DNA from: Opitutia bacterium | Lineage (GTDB): Bacteria; Verrucomicrobiota; Verrucomicrobiia; Opitutales; UBA953 | Direction: 5' to 3' | NCBI GenBank assembly: GCA_003569245.1 | Contig: BGOM01000024.1 | Coordinates: 62,001 to 126,000 of the forward strand | Length of the DNA: 64,000 nucleotides | Shown here: in pieces, positions 36,753 through 44,622 of the stretch | Numbering within the stretch: the stretch's first letter is position 1 | Layout: each line of letters opens with the position of its first letter | Position numbers and translations under genes: made by a program | Notes under the pieces: model-generated | Told to the model about the DNA's origin: nothing | Database searches by the model: none | What the model saw: only the letters and a program-made list of their open reading frames with translations

Positions 36753-37367
36753 CTAGGCGCCGACCGCCGCGACGAGGGCGCGGGCCGCGGCCTCCGGGTC
36801 GGTCGCGAGGGCGATGGCCCCGCTGACCGCGATGCCGTGGGCGCCGAGGGCCCGCAGGCCGGGGAAATCCGCCGCCGTCACGCCGCCGATGGCGAAGGCC
36901 GGCCGCGGGGCGGCTCCGGCGATCAAAGCCGCGAGGGAATCCGCCGAATGCACCGGGGCGAGTTTCGCCTTGCTCGTCGTCGGGCGGAACGGACCGACGC
37001 CCACGTAGTCGACGCGGGTCGCGCCGAGGCGGGCGAGGTGCGCGGGGAAGTTCAAGGTGGCGCCGACGATCGCCGCGTCGCCCAGTTCGCGGCGCGCCTC
37101 GGCGGGCGTCGCATCCTCGGGGCCGAGGTGGACGCCGTCGGCGCCGGCGAGCCGGGCCACGCGAGGGGAATCGTTGATGACGCAGATGGCGCCGTGCTCG
37201 CGGCAAAGGGCGACGACCGCGCGGGCGAGCGCGACCCACTCGTCCTCGGCGCGGCCCTTGACGCGGACCTGGATCCAGCGCACGCCGGCGCGCAGGGCGG
37301 CTCTGGCCTGCTCCGGATGCGAGAGCGGCGAGGCGTCCAGCGTCAGGAACTGCAGGCGCGGCGTCAC
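36753..37367 (-). CDS. thiE: Thiamine-phosphate synthase
   Basis: 204 aa, GTG start at 37367. It couples the pyrimidine pyrophosphate and thiazole phosphate to thiamine phosphate. Pattern: RWIQVRVKGRAEDEW (the usual Q-x-R-x-K), CVINDSPRVARLAGADGVHLGPED, DYVGVGPFRPTTSKA and AIGGVTAADFPGLRALGAHGIAVSGAI. All substrate- and pyrophosphate-binding blocks are intact. It follows the second ThiE-like gene by 10 nt. Confidence 0.94.
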   Translation of the reverse strand: MTPRLQFLTLDASPLSHPEQARAALRAGVRWIQVRVKGRAEDEWVALARAVVALCREHGAICVINDSPRVARLAGADGVHLGPEDATPAEARRELGDAAIVGATLNFPAHLARLGATRVDYVGVGPFRPTTSKAKLAPVHSADSLAALIAGAAPRPAFAIGGVTAADFPGLRALGAHGIAVSGAIALATDPEAAARALVAAVGA

Positions 37368-37377
37368 GGCGCAGGGC

Positions 37378-38061
37378 TCAGTACCGGCGGAGGAGCGGGC
37401 GCGGGGTCTTGGACCAGGCGCGTTCGATCTCGAGGAAGGCCTTCACCGGGTTCTCCGCGCCCCAGACTTCGCCGAGGAACGCGATCCCGTCGAAACCGAG
37501 TTCGCGGGCCTGCGGCGCGGTCTGCGCGGTGACGCCGCCGAGGGCGTAGACCGGACATCCGCCCTGCGCGCGCCAATGGCTGCGGATCGCGGCGAGCTCG
37601 AGCACGGTGCGCTGCGGCTGGTAGCCGGATTTGGAGACGGACGGGAACAGCGGGCTGAGCAACGCGTACGAACAGGGACCGGCGGTCTGCTGGAGCTCGT
37701 CGTAGGAATGGCAGGAACAGCTGAGGGCGAGCTCCTTGGGCCAGGCGCGGTGGCGACGCTCACCGGCGCGCAGGTGCACGCCGCCGAGGGGCCGGGCGAG
37801 CGCGAGTTCCGGGCGGCCGTGCAGGACGATCCGCGACCAGTAAGCCTTGGGCAGCGCGTCGATGAACTCGAGGTGCTGGGCGTCGGTCCAATCGTACTCG
37901 CGGAGATGGAAGCGCGCGAGGCCGGCGTCGAGCAGCGCCCGCGTCGTCTTGAGCATGGCCCGTCCTTCGACATACTTGCCGTTGGGGCTGATGAGCACGA
38001 GGTTGGCCGGGGCGGGAGCCTCGGGTTTCGACGCGAAGAGTTCCTTGACGAAGCGGAGCAT
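37378..38061 (-). CDS. Second thiamine-phosphate-synthase/TenI-like protein
   Basis: 227 aa from ATG 38061. The ThiE barrel pattern is present but diverged: LARFHLREYDW, GGVHLRAGER, LSCSCHSYDELQQTAGPC, YALLSPLFPSVSKSGYQ and VYALGGVTAQTAPQARELGFDGIAFLG. The segment S-C-H-S-x-x-E-L plus L-S-P-x-F-x-S-x-S-K-x-G-Y resembles the Bacteroidetes-style ThiE. Conserved residues for pyrimidine diphosphate (N-D) are missing, so it may be TenI-like or a specialised synthase. It starts 4 nt after thiS. Confidence 0.85.
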   Translation of the reverse strand: MLRFVKELFASKPEAPAPANLVLISPNGKYVEGRAMLKTTRALLDAGLARFHLREYDWTDAQHLEFIDALPKAYWSRIVLHGRPELALARPLGGVHLRAGERRHRAWPKELALSCSCHSYDELQQTAGPCSYALLSPLFPSVSKSGYQPQRTVLELAAIRSHWRAQGGCPVYALGGVTAQTAPQARELGFDGIAFLGEVWGAENPVKAFLEIERAWSKTPRPLLRRY

Positions 38062-38065
38062 AGGT

Positions 38066-38266
38066 TCAGCCGCCCTGGGCGGCGCGGATGACGAGGACCT
38101 GGGCGCCCTCGGAAAGCGGTTGTTCGGACCAGCGCGAGCGCGGGACGACCTGGCCGTCGACGGCGGCGGCGACGGCGGGCTCCTGCGCGACACCCAGCTC
38201 CTGGAGGAGGGCGGCGAGGTGGGCGGCGGCGGTTTCCCGGGGCTCGTCGTTGACGTGGACGCGCAT
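38066..38266 (-). CDS. thiS: Sulfur carrier protein ThiS
   Basis: 66 aa from ATG 38266, ending in the required C-terminal Gly-Gly (RAAQGG), which is adenylated and thiocarboxylated by ThiF to deliver sulfur to ThiG. MRVHVNDEPRE and VAAAVDGQVVPRSRW are typical of the ubiquitin-like fold. It is the first gene of the operon. The activating enzyme ThiF, ThiC and ThiO/H are not in the window. Confidence 0.94.
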   Translation of the reverse strand: MRVHVNDEPRETAAAHLAALLQELGVAQEPAVAAAVDGQVVPRSRWSEQPLSEGAQVLVIRAAQGG

Positions 38267-38276
38267 GCGTGGAGAC

Positions 38277-38305
38277 AACGTGCCCCCGCCCGGGGCGGGT
38301 GGCAA
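38277..38305 (-). promoter_or_regulatory. thiS operon promoter
   Basis: Minus strand: TTGCCA (38305-38300), 17 nt, CACGTT (38282-38277), 10 nt, ATG at 38266. There is no room for a TPP riboswitch before the start. It is back-to-back with the promoter of the divergent isomerase gene (38320). Confidence 0.6.
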
Positions 38306-38319
38306 GCGGAGGTTTGGGG

Positions 38320-38348
38320 TTGCGGGCGAACAGGGGAGGCTTTCCCTC
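38320..38348 (+). promoter_or_regulatory. Promoter of the cyclophilin gene
   Basis: TTGCGG (38320-38325), 17 nt, TCCCTC (38343-38348), 6 nt, ATG at 38355. Exact 35-nt spacing; the -10 is poor. Confidence 0.5.
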
Positions 38349-38354
38349 GGTGGC

Positions 38355-38993
38355 ATGAGCCCCCTCCGCCTCCTCTGCCTCTGCGCCCTCGCCGCGACGG
38401 CCTGCACCGGCCAGACCGCGGCCGACAAGCCCGCCGCCCAGCCGGCCCCCTCTCCCATGAAAGAAACCACCGAAGCCGCGCCCAACGTCATCATCCACAC
38501 GAACTACGGCGACATGACCGTCGAGTTCTGGCCCGACGTGGCCCCCAAGACCGTCGCCAACTTCCTGAAGCTCTCCCGCGAGGGCTATTACACCGGCACG
38601 GCCTTCCACCGCATCATCAAGGGCTTCATGATCCAGGGCGGCTGCCCGAACTCCAAGGTCGGCGCCCGCGGCGTCGCCGGTACCGGCGGCCCCGGCTACC
38701 AGATCAAGGCCGAGTTCAATAATCGCGCCCACGTCCGCGGCGTGCTCTCCATGGCCCGCTCGTCCGACCCGGACAGCGCCGGCAGCCAGTTCTTCATCTG
38801 CCACGGCAACGCCGACTTCCTGAACAACAAGTACACCGCCTTCGGCAAGCTGGTCTCCGGCCAGGACGTGCTCGACAAGATCGCGGCCATCCCATGCGTC
38901 GGCCAGGAGCGCTCCACCCCGACCGAGCGCGTCGAGATCAAGTCCGTCGAGATCGTGGGCGAAGCCCCGGCGAAGGACGCGAAGGCCAAGTAA
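38355..38993 (+). CDS. Lipoprotein cyclophilin-type peptidyl-prolyl isomerase
   Basis: 212 aa. The lipoprotein signal LLCLCALAATAC ends at about Cys17, so the enzyme is anchored in the envelope. The cyclophilin domain (about 45-200) contains VAPKTVANFLKLSREGYY, FHRIIKGFMIQGG (catalytic Arg/Phe/Gln block), FNNRAHVRGVLSMARSSDPD, SAGSQFFICHGNADFLNN and YTAFGKLVSGQDVLDKI. It catalyses cis-trans isomerisation of prolyl bonds during folding of exported proteins. A strong terminator follows. Confidence 0.95.
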   Translation: MSPLRLLCLCALAATACTGQTAADKPAAQPAPSPMKETTEAAPNVIIHTNYGDMTVEFWPDVAPKTVANFLKLSREGYYTGTAFHRIIKGFMIQGGCPNSKVGARGVAGTGGPGYQIKAEFNNRAHVRGVLSMARSSDPDSAGSQFFICHGNADFLNNKYTAFGKLVSGQDVLDKIAAIPCVGQERSTPTERVEIKSVEIVGEAPAKDAKAK

Positions 38994-39014
38994 GCCGACC
39001 GAAAGGCCCAAAAG

Positions 39015-39045
39015 AAAGCCGCCCCGATCGGGGCGGCTTTTTCAT
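39015..39045. terminator. Rho-independent terminator after the cyclophilin gene
   Basis: AAAGCCGCCCCGATCGGGGCGGCTTTTT: an 11-bp perfectly palindromic stem with A and T runs on either side, between convergent genes. Confidence 0.92.
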
Positions 39046-39064
39046 GCCCGGAAAGCGCGGGCGC

Positions 39065-39382
39065 TCAGGGCGTCAGCAGGCCGCGGTCCTTCAACCAGGC
39101 GACGAGGACGTTGGTCCACTCCTTCGCGGCGAGGCAGCGGTCGGAGGCGCCCCAACCATGGCCGCCCTTGGACCAGACATGGACCTCGGCGCTGCCCCCG
39201 AGCGACTTGAGTTTGGCGGCGAGGGCCATCGAGCCTTCGGCCGGGTAAGGGTCGTCGGCGCTGTGCGCGAAGAACGCCGGCACCGGCTTGGGGCCCTTCG
39301 GCGGGACGACGCCGTCGGGGCCTTCGCGCAGCACGCTGTCGGGTTTGTCCTTCTCGAAGAGGTAGGCCGGGTAGACCATCAC
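39065..39382 (-). pseudogene. C-terminal part of a split alpha/beta-hydrolase esterase
   Basis: 105 aa. It holds the Asp and His of the catalytic triad: HSADDPYPAEGS and KGGHGWGASDR, preceded by the strand MVYPAYLFEK. It lacks the nucleophile Ser, which is in the adjoining frame at 39379-39918. The two frames join in the middle of a conserved strand (RPDFA followed by VMVYPAY), so one missing G near 39379-39382 explains the split. GTG 39382 overlaps the upstream TGA (GTGA), so coupled re-initiation producing two half-proteins is conceivable. Confidence 0.75.
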
Positions 39383-39918
39383 GCGAAATCAGGGCGCGGC
39401 GCATCGGCGGCGGCGGGCGAGTAGGCCACGCGGGCCGCGAGGTTGCCGCCGGCGGAGAAACCAAGGATGCCGATCTTCTTCGGGTCGGCGTTCCACTCGG
39501 CCGCGCGGGCACGGACGAGCCGCAGGGTCTCGCGGGCGTCCAGCACCGGGACGACCCAGGGCTGGTCGTTGCTGCGGCGGGGGACGCGGTAACGGAGCAC
39601 CGCGGCGCCGACACCGGCGGCGTTGAGACGGCGCGCGACCTCGGCGCCTTCATGCTCCTCGGCGAGGATGCCGTAACCACCGCCGGGGCAGACGATGATG
39701 AGCGGGGCGTTCGGCTTGGCCGCGGGCCAGACGATGAACTCGGGGATCATCACGTCGGTGCGGTGGCCGTTCTTGTTGAGGATGCCCTTCGGATCCTGAC
39801 CGGGCTTGGGCGCGAGCGTCTCCGCGGGCGGGGCGTCCTTCCAGACGGGCAACGGCGACAACGGTTCGGCCAGCAGGAGGACCGGCAGGGACAGGCAGGC
39901 GAGGAGCGTGGTTTTCAT
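39379..39918 (-). pseudogene. N-terminal part of a split secreted alpha/beta-hydrolase esterase
   Basis: 179 aa. The signal peptide TTLLACLSLPVLLLAEPL is followed by the oxyanion motif ICPGGGYGILAEEHEG and the nucleophile elbow ILGFSAGGNLAARV. This matches the BD-FAE/acetyl-esterase (xylan or acetyl esterase-like) group of about 290 aa. The frame stops right after RPDFA where the next beta strand should begin. Its ATG overlaps the stop of the exporter permease (ATGA), so it belongs to the exporter operon. A single-base deletion or a sequencing error should be considered before calling it dead. Confidence 0.75.
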
Positions 39919-41201
39919 TCGTGGCGAAGGGCTTCGATGGGATCGAGTCGGGCGGCGCGCAGCGCGGGGTAGACGCCGGCGATGAGACCGATCACGACGG
40001 AGAAGGCGAGGCCCTGGGCCATGATCGCCCAGTCCAAGGTCGCGACCGCGCCGGTCGGGAGGGCTTGCGTGAGGATATAGTTCATCACCCCGACGATACC
40101 GGTGGAGACCAGCAGGCCGAGGAAGCCGCCCACGACCGAGACGACCGCGGCCTCGGCCAGGAACTGCAGGAACAGGTCGGAACCGCGCGCGCCGACGGCC
40201 TTGCGCACCCCGATCTCCCGGATGCGCTCGTTGATGGACGCGAGCATCACGTTCATGATGCCGATCCCGCCGACGAAGAGCGAGATCCCCGCGACCCCGC
40301 CGAGGGAGAGCTTGAAGGCGACCTCCGTCTTGCGGAAGTCCTCCAGCGTCTGCTCGTTCGTGGTGATGGAGAAATCGCGCAGCCCCTTGTGCGCGGCGAG
40401 CAGGGTGCGCTCGGTCTGCTCGACGGCGTCGCGGAGCTGGTCCGGGTCGGCGATGCGCAGGCCCAGCCCGCTCAGGCGGTCGTTGCCGTTGAACTTGGTC
40501 AGGGCGGTGCTCACCGGGATGAAGACGCCGCTGTTGCGCCAGCGCCAGGACCCGCCCGAACCGCGCGAGCTGGCGGAGCGGATCTGCATGCCCGAGCCCT
40601 CGATGTTGTTCAGGATGCCGATGACCGTGAAGCGCCGGCCGCGGACCTTGACCACCTGGCCGACGGGGTCGACGTTGGCGGGGAACAGGTCCGGCACCAC
40701 GGCGGAACCGAGGACGATCACGTCGTTGAGGTTGAGCACGTCGAGGTCGCTGATGAAGCGACCCTGGCCGGGGTCGACCCAGCGCTTGGCCACGGGCAGG
40801 TAATCCGCCGTGACGCCGTTGACGTAGGTGCTGGTCTCGCGGCCGTCGAAGGCGAGCTTCTCGAAGCCCACGCGGGCCTCGGGGGAGATGTTGCGCACGA
40901 GGGGGACGGTCCGGCGCAGTCGGTCCACGTCGCGCATCGTGATGCCCTCGGAAAGCTCGGCGAGGTGCTCCTGCTCCTTCGGGAGCGGCTGCTTGTCGAC
41001 GGTGATCTTCTCGATGCCGCCCATGGCGTCGACGAACTGGCGGAAGTTACCGACCATGCCCTGCACGACGGTCACCATCGCGACGAGCGAGGCGACGCCG
41101 AGGATGATGCCCGACATCGAGAGCAGGGAGCGGATCTTGTTCGCGCGGAGCTCGCGCAGGCCGTTCACGACCGCGGGGCGGAGCCGTTCGAGGAAGTTCA
41201 T
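39915..41201 (-). CDS. MacB/FtsX-type ABC exporter permease
   Basis: 428 aa. One N-terminal helix (NKIRSLLSMSGIILGVASLVAMV), a periplasmic MacB-core domain (about 50-300) and three C-terminal helices (FKLSLGGVAGISLFVGGIGIMNVMLASINER, FLAEAAVVSVVGGFLGLLVST, GLAFSVVIGLIAGVYPALRAARLDPIEAL). REIGVRKAVGA is the FtsX-domain hallmark. It forms a mechanotransmitting exporter with the ATPase, the MacA-like adaptor and the TolC-like outer-membrane protein encoded just upstream. Substrates of such systems are peptides, lipoproteins or antibiotics; none can be assigned. It overlaps the ATPase gene by 4 nt. Confidence 0.93.
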   Translation of the reverse strand: MNFLERLRPAVVNGLRELRANKIRSLLSMSGIILGVASLVAMVTVVQGMVGNFRQFVDAMGGIEKITVDKQPLPKEQEHLAELSEGITMRDVDRLRRTVPLVRNISPEARVGFEKLAFDGRETSTYVNGVTADYLPVAKRWVDPGQGRFISDLDVLNLNDVIVLGSAVVPDLFPANVDPVGQVVKVRGRRFTVIGILNNIEGSGMQIRSASSRGSGGSWRWRNSGVFIPVSTALTKFNGNDRLSGLGLRIADPDQLRDAVEQTERTLLAAHKGLRDFSITTNEQTLEDFRKTEVAFKLSLGGVAGISLFVGGIGIMNVMLASINERIREIGVRKAVGARGSDLFLQFLAEAAVVSVVGGFLGLLVSTGIVGVMNYILTQALPTGAVATLDWAIMAQGLAFSVVIGLIAGVYPALRAARLDPIEALRHE

Positions 41202-41884
41202 CGTTGGCGGTCCTCCTGGACGAGCCCGGCCCGCATCGTGATCACCCGGCGCGCCCGTTCGGCGACCGAGAGGTCATGGGTGACCAGCACGACGGTGATG
41301 CCTTCCTGGATGAGCGACCCGAGGAGGTCGAGCACGAGGTCCACGTTGCGGACGTCGAGGTTGCCCGTGGGTTCGTCCGCGAAGATGATGGCGGGCGAGC
41401 CGACGATGGCCCGGGCGATCGCCACGCGCTGGCGTTCGCCGCCGGACAGCTGGCCGGGTCGATGGTCGAGCCGATGCGACATCCCGACGCGCTCCAGGGC
41501 GACGCGCGCGGCGGCGGCGGCGGCCTCGGCCTCGGGGCGCTCGCGGTACAGCAAGGGCAAGGCGACGTTCTCGAGCACGGTGAGGCGCGGGAGCAGGTTG
41601 AAGGACTGGAAGACGAAGCCGACGCGGTTGGAGCGGTACCAGGCCCGGCGGTCCGCGCCGAGCCGCGCGACTTCCTCGCCCTCGAAGACGATGCTGCCTT
41701 CGCTCGGCGTATCCATGAAGCCGAGGATGTGCATCAGGGTGGACTTGCCGGACCCGGAGGGACCGAGGATGGCGACGAACTCGCCCGCGGCGAAGTCGAG
41801 GTCGACGCCGGCGAGGGCATGGACGTTCTCGTCGCCCATGCGGTAGGTCTTGCGGAGCCCGCGGATGGAGATGAGCGACGTCAT
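41198..41884 (-). CDS. MacB-type ABC transporter ATP-binding protein
   Basis: 228 aa. Walker A GPSGSGKST (41-49), Q-loop VFQSFNLLPRLTVLENV (about 91-107), signature LSGGERQRV (146-154), Walker B IIFADEPTGNLDV (about 167-179) and the H-loop VTHD. The residues LRKTYRMGDENVHAL are typical of the LolD/MacB/FtsE-like branch. It powers the exporter from the cytoplasmic face. It directly follows the adaptor gene. Confidence 0.95.
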   Translation of the reverse strand: MTSLISIRGLRKTYRMGDENVHALAGVDLDFAAGEFVAILGPSGSGKSTLMHILGFMDTPSEGSIVFEGEEVARLGADRRAWYRSNRVGFVFQSFNLLPRLTVLENVALPLLYRERPEAEAAAAAARVALERVGMSHRLDHRPGQLSGGERQRVAIARAIVGSPAIIFADEPTGNLDVRNVDLVLDLLGSLIQEGITVVLVTHDLSVAERARRVITMRAGLVQEDRQR

Positions 41885-42958
41885 CTAGCGGACCAGGGAG
41901 GGCCGGACCAGGCTGACGACGGCGCCGGGCTCGATGCCCTCGCGCACCTGGGACCAACCCGCGTCGCTCAGGCCGAGGCGCACCTTGCGGGCCTCCCACT
42001 CGCCATCCGCCCCGCGGACGTAGACCAGCCGGTCGGCGCCCTCGACGAAGACGGCGGAGACGGGCACCGCCACGCAGCCTTTCACGCTGTCGACGGTGAC
42101 GGTGATGTTCGCGCTGATGCCGGGACGGACGCCGTCGCCGGCGGGGAAGGAGACCTGGGTCGGGAAGACGCGCAGGTCCGGCACCTTCAGGTCCGCGGTG
42201 CCGAAGGGCGTCATGAAGCTGATCTTGCCGGCCTTGCGCAGCCCGGGGATCGAGTCGAACGTCACCAGGGCGTCCTTGCCGAGCTCGACGCGGGTGGCGG
42301 CGAACTCGTTCAGGTTGACGTCGACGCGCAGCAAGGAGGTGTCGGAGACCGTCATCAGGGGCGTCCCGTTGTTGATCGACTGGGCGCCGATGACGATCTG
42401 GCCGACGAGCACGGTGCAGTCGGAGATCTGGCCGTCGTGCGGGGCGCGGATGATCGTGCGGCGCACCATCTCGACGGCGGTGTCGAGCCTGGCCTGGGCG
42501 ATGTCGCGCTGCAGCTTGGCGACGTCGTACGCGGTGCGATGGTCGAGGACCTCGCGTTCGGAGACGAACCCTTCCTTCACGAGCACCTCGACGCGGCGGA
42601 GGTCGCGCTCGAGCCGCTCCAGGGTGAGGACCTGCAGCTGGAGCGACCGGCGGGCCTGTTCCTCGTCGGCGTTGGCCAGCACGGGGTCGAGCTCGACCAG
42701 GATCTGGTCCTTCTTGACCATGTCCCCGGTCTGCACGTTGAGCTTCAGGATCGGGCCGCTGACCTGGGCGCGGATCGTGCTGAACGTGACGGCGCGGACG
42801 AACCCGGCGGCCTCGACGGTCTCCCTGATGTCGCGGCGCTCCGCGCGGGCCTCGGAGATGCCCATGGCCGTCCGCGCCTTCGGCTTGCGGTCGGGCCAGA
42901 ACGCGAAGGCGAGCCCGCCGACGAGCGCGACCAGGATCAAGGGCTTGAGAAATTTCAT
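41885..42958 (-). CDS. MacA/HlyD-like periplasmic adaptor
   Basis: 357 aa. N-terminal membrane anchor (FLKPLILVALVGGLAFAFW), lipoyl-like half motifs around a coiled-coil hairpin (about 80-170: NADEEQARRSLQLQVLTLER, LQRDIAQARLD), RAPHDGQISDCTVLVGQ and a barrel/membrane-proximal C-terminus (VPVSAVFVEGADRLVYV). It bridges the permease and the outer-membrane factor. Its ATG overlaps the stop of the outer-membrane factor gene (ATGA). Confidence 0.93.
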   Translation of the reverse strand: MKFLKPLILVALVGGLAFAFWPDRKPKARTAMGISEARAERRDIRETVEAAGFVRAVTFSTIRAQVSGPILKLNVQTGDMVKKDQILVELDPVLANADEEQARRSLQLQVLTLERLERDLRRVEVLVKEGFVSEREVLDHRTAYDVAKLQRDIAQARLDTAVEMVRRTIIRAPHDGQISDCTVLVGQIVIGAQSINNGTPLMTVSDTSLLRVDVNLNEFAATRVELGKDALVTFDSIPGLRKAGKISFMTPFGTADLKVPDLRVFPTQVSFPAGDGVRPGISANITVTVDSVKGCVAVPVSAVFVEGADRLVYVRGADGEWEARKVRLGLSDAGWSQVREGIEPGAVVSLVRPSLVR

Positions 42959-44523
42959 GGGGTTTCGGGCAAGGGAGGCAACGTGTCGAGGGAGCCCAGA
43001 CCGTCGCCGGCCCTGGCCTCCACGGTCTCCATGGCGAAGCCATGGGCGGGCAGGATGGAGCCGTCGAGCCGGGCGGCGCGCACGCCGGCGGCGCGATGAT
43101 CGAGGACCGCCTGCAGCCAGCCCAGCTGGGCGGCGTCCAGGGCGGCCTGCGCCTGGAGCACGCGCGGCAGGTCGGACTGCCCCGCCTGGTAGCGGGCGCG
43201 CTCCCCTTCGTACGATTTACGCTGGAGGCCGAGGGCCGAGGTCGCGGCGACGACGCGGGCCCGGGCGGCCTCGAGATCGCGCCAGACGGCGCGGGCGGTG
43301 AACACCAGGGACTGGCGGACGTCCGCGAGGCGCAGCTCCGCCTGGCGCTTCGCGCGGGTGGCGACGCGGAGGTTCGCGGCGTTCTCGCGGGCGCCGAGCG
43401 GGATCCGGTAGGCGAGCGAGACCGAGTTGGTCCACCCGCCGCGGTTGCGGTAATTATCGAACCCCCCGCTCAGGCCGAGCGCGGGGTCGCCGAAACTGGC
43501 GCCGGACAAGGTGAGGTCCAGGCGCGCCTGGTCGTTCTGGTCGGCCTGCTCCAGGTTCGCCTCCGCCTGGGCGAGCTGGGCCAGCTGGATCGCCGTGGCG
43601 AAATCGAAGGACGCGACGGTGCGGACCCACGGCGCGAAGTCGCCGACGGGCGGCGTCGTCGCGGGGACGAGCGGCGGGACCGCGATCGCGACCTGCACGT
43701 CCTCGACGGTACCGCGACCGAGCAGCCGGCGCAGGGCCATCTCCGCGCCGTCGACCGACTGGGTCGCCGTCAGCACCGCGACGCGCTGACCGGCCACCTC
43801 GGCCTCGGCCTGGAGCTCGTCGAGGATGGTAGCGTCGCCCAGCGAACGGCGGGCGCGGATCTGCGCGAGCAACGATTCGGCGGAGCGCAGGCTCGTCTCG
43901 CGCAGCGCCACCAGCGTGCGGGCGCCCGCGAGCGTCCAGTAGGCGACCTCGGTGTCGCGGATCAGGTCGAGGGCCGCGGCGCGCAGGGCGAGCCGGCCGC
44001 GGAGCGCGGTCTGGCGGGCGCCGATGAGGGTGGTGAGATTGACCCGTCCCCAGCCGCCGGCCAGCAAGGGCTGGACGTAGGTGATGCTGGTGCCGAGGTC
44101 GTAACGGGAAGGGCTGCCCGGGAAAGCGGGCTCATCCCACTGGCGGGTGAGGCCCGCGCCGACGGTGAGCCGGCCGCCCCAGGTGAACTTACGCGTCAGG
44201 CTCAGGTCGGAGTCGAACCCGCCGGCGGCGGGCGCGCCCGCGGCCCGCGAGGCGGGGTCGGCCGAACGACGCAGACCATTCGTCCAACCGAAGACCGTAT
44301 CGAACTCGGCATCGGCGATGGTGACGACGTCCTGGGCGTTGCCGGCGTCCAACCGGTTGACCGCCAGGCCAAGGTTGTGGCTCAGCGCCCGATCGATGGC
44401 CTGGTCAAGCGGCAGGACCCGGTCGACCGCGAAGGTCACCGCCGGGAGTCGCGCCAACGACTCGACCTCGCCGCGGAGCAGGGCCGCGGAAGCGAGGAAG
44501 AGGGCGGGCAGCAGACGGGGCAT
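42955..44523 (-). CDS. TolC-like outer-membrane efflux protein
   Basis: 522 aa from ATG 44523. The signal peptide is MPRLLPALFLASAALLRGE. Two repeated OEP halves follow, with NLGLAVNRLDAGNAQDVVTIA, a long alpha-helical region (TEVAYWTLAGARTLVALRETSL; LLAQIRARRSLGDATILDEL), YRIPLGARENAANLRVA and VTFTARAVWRDLEAA-type heptads. It forms the outer-membrane channel for the exporter. Further upstream codons in this frame belong to the FKBP terminator region. It is first in the operon: outer-membrane factor, adaptor, ATPase, permease, esterase. Confidence 0.92.
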   Translation of the reverse strand: MPRLLPALFLASAALLRGEVESLARLPAVTFAVDRVLPLDQAIDRALSHNLGLAVNRLDAGNAQDVVTIADAEFDTVFGWTNGLRRSADPASRAAGAPAAGGFDSDLSLTRKFTWGGRLTVGAGLTRQWDEPAFPGSPSRYDLGTSITYVQPLLAGGWGRVNLTTLIGARQTALRGRLALRAAALDLIRDTEVAYWTLAGARTLVALRETSLRSAESLLAQIRARRSLGDATILDELQAEAEVAGQRVAVLTATQSVDGAEMALRRLLGRGTVEDVQVAIAVPPLVPATTPPVGDFAPWVRTVASFDFATAIQLAQLAQAEANLEQADQNDQARLDLTLSGASFGDPALGLSGGFDNYRNRGGWTNSVSLAYRIPLGARENAANLRVATRAKRQAELRLADVRQSLVFTARAVWRDLEAARARVVAATSALGLQRKSYEGERARYQAGQSDLPRVLQAQAALDAAQLGWLQAVLDHRAAGVRAARLDGSILPAHGFAMETVEARAGDGLGSLDTLPPLPETP

Positions 44524-44574
44524 GCGGAGGGGTAGGTAATGCGTATGAGGGGTTTTGTTCCCCCCGACAAGCAA

Positions 44575-44600
44575 GACGGCGCACCTCGCGGTGCGCCGTC
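44575..44600 (-). terminator. Hairpin after the FKBP gene
   Basis: GACGGCGCACC-TCGC-GGTGCGCCGTC, an 11-bp perfect stem; on the minus strand it is followed by TTGCTTGT. It probably ends the carB-FKBP transcript. Confidence 0.75.
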
Positions 44601-44622
44601 GGGGCACGAACTCGGGCGGGGC

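Noticed and set aside
38267-38354. TPP riboswitch before thiS
   Set aside because: The gap is too short and lacks a CUGAGA/THI-box pattern; it is filled by two divergent promoters.
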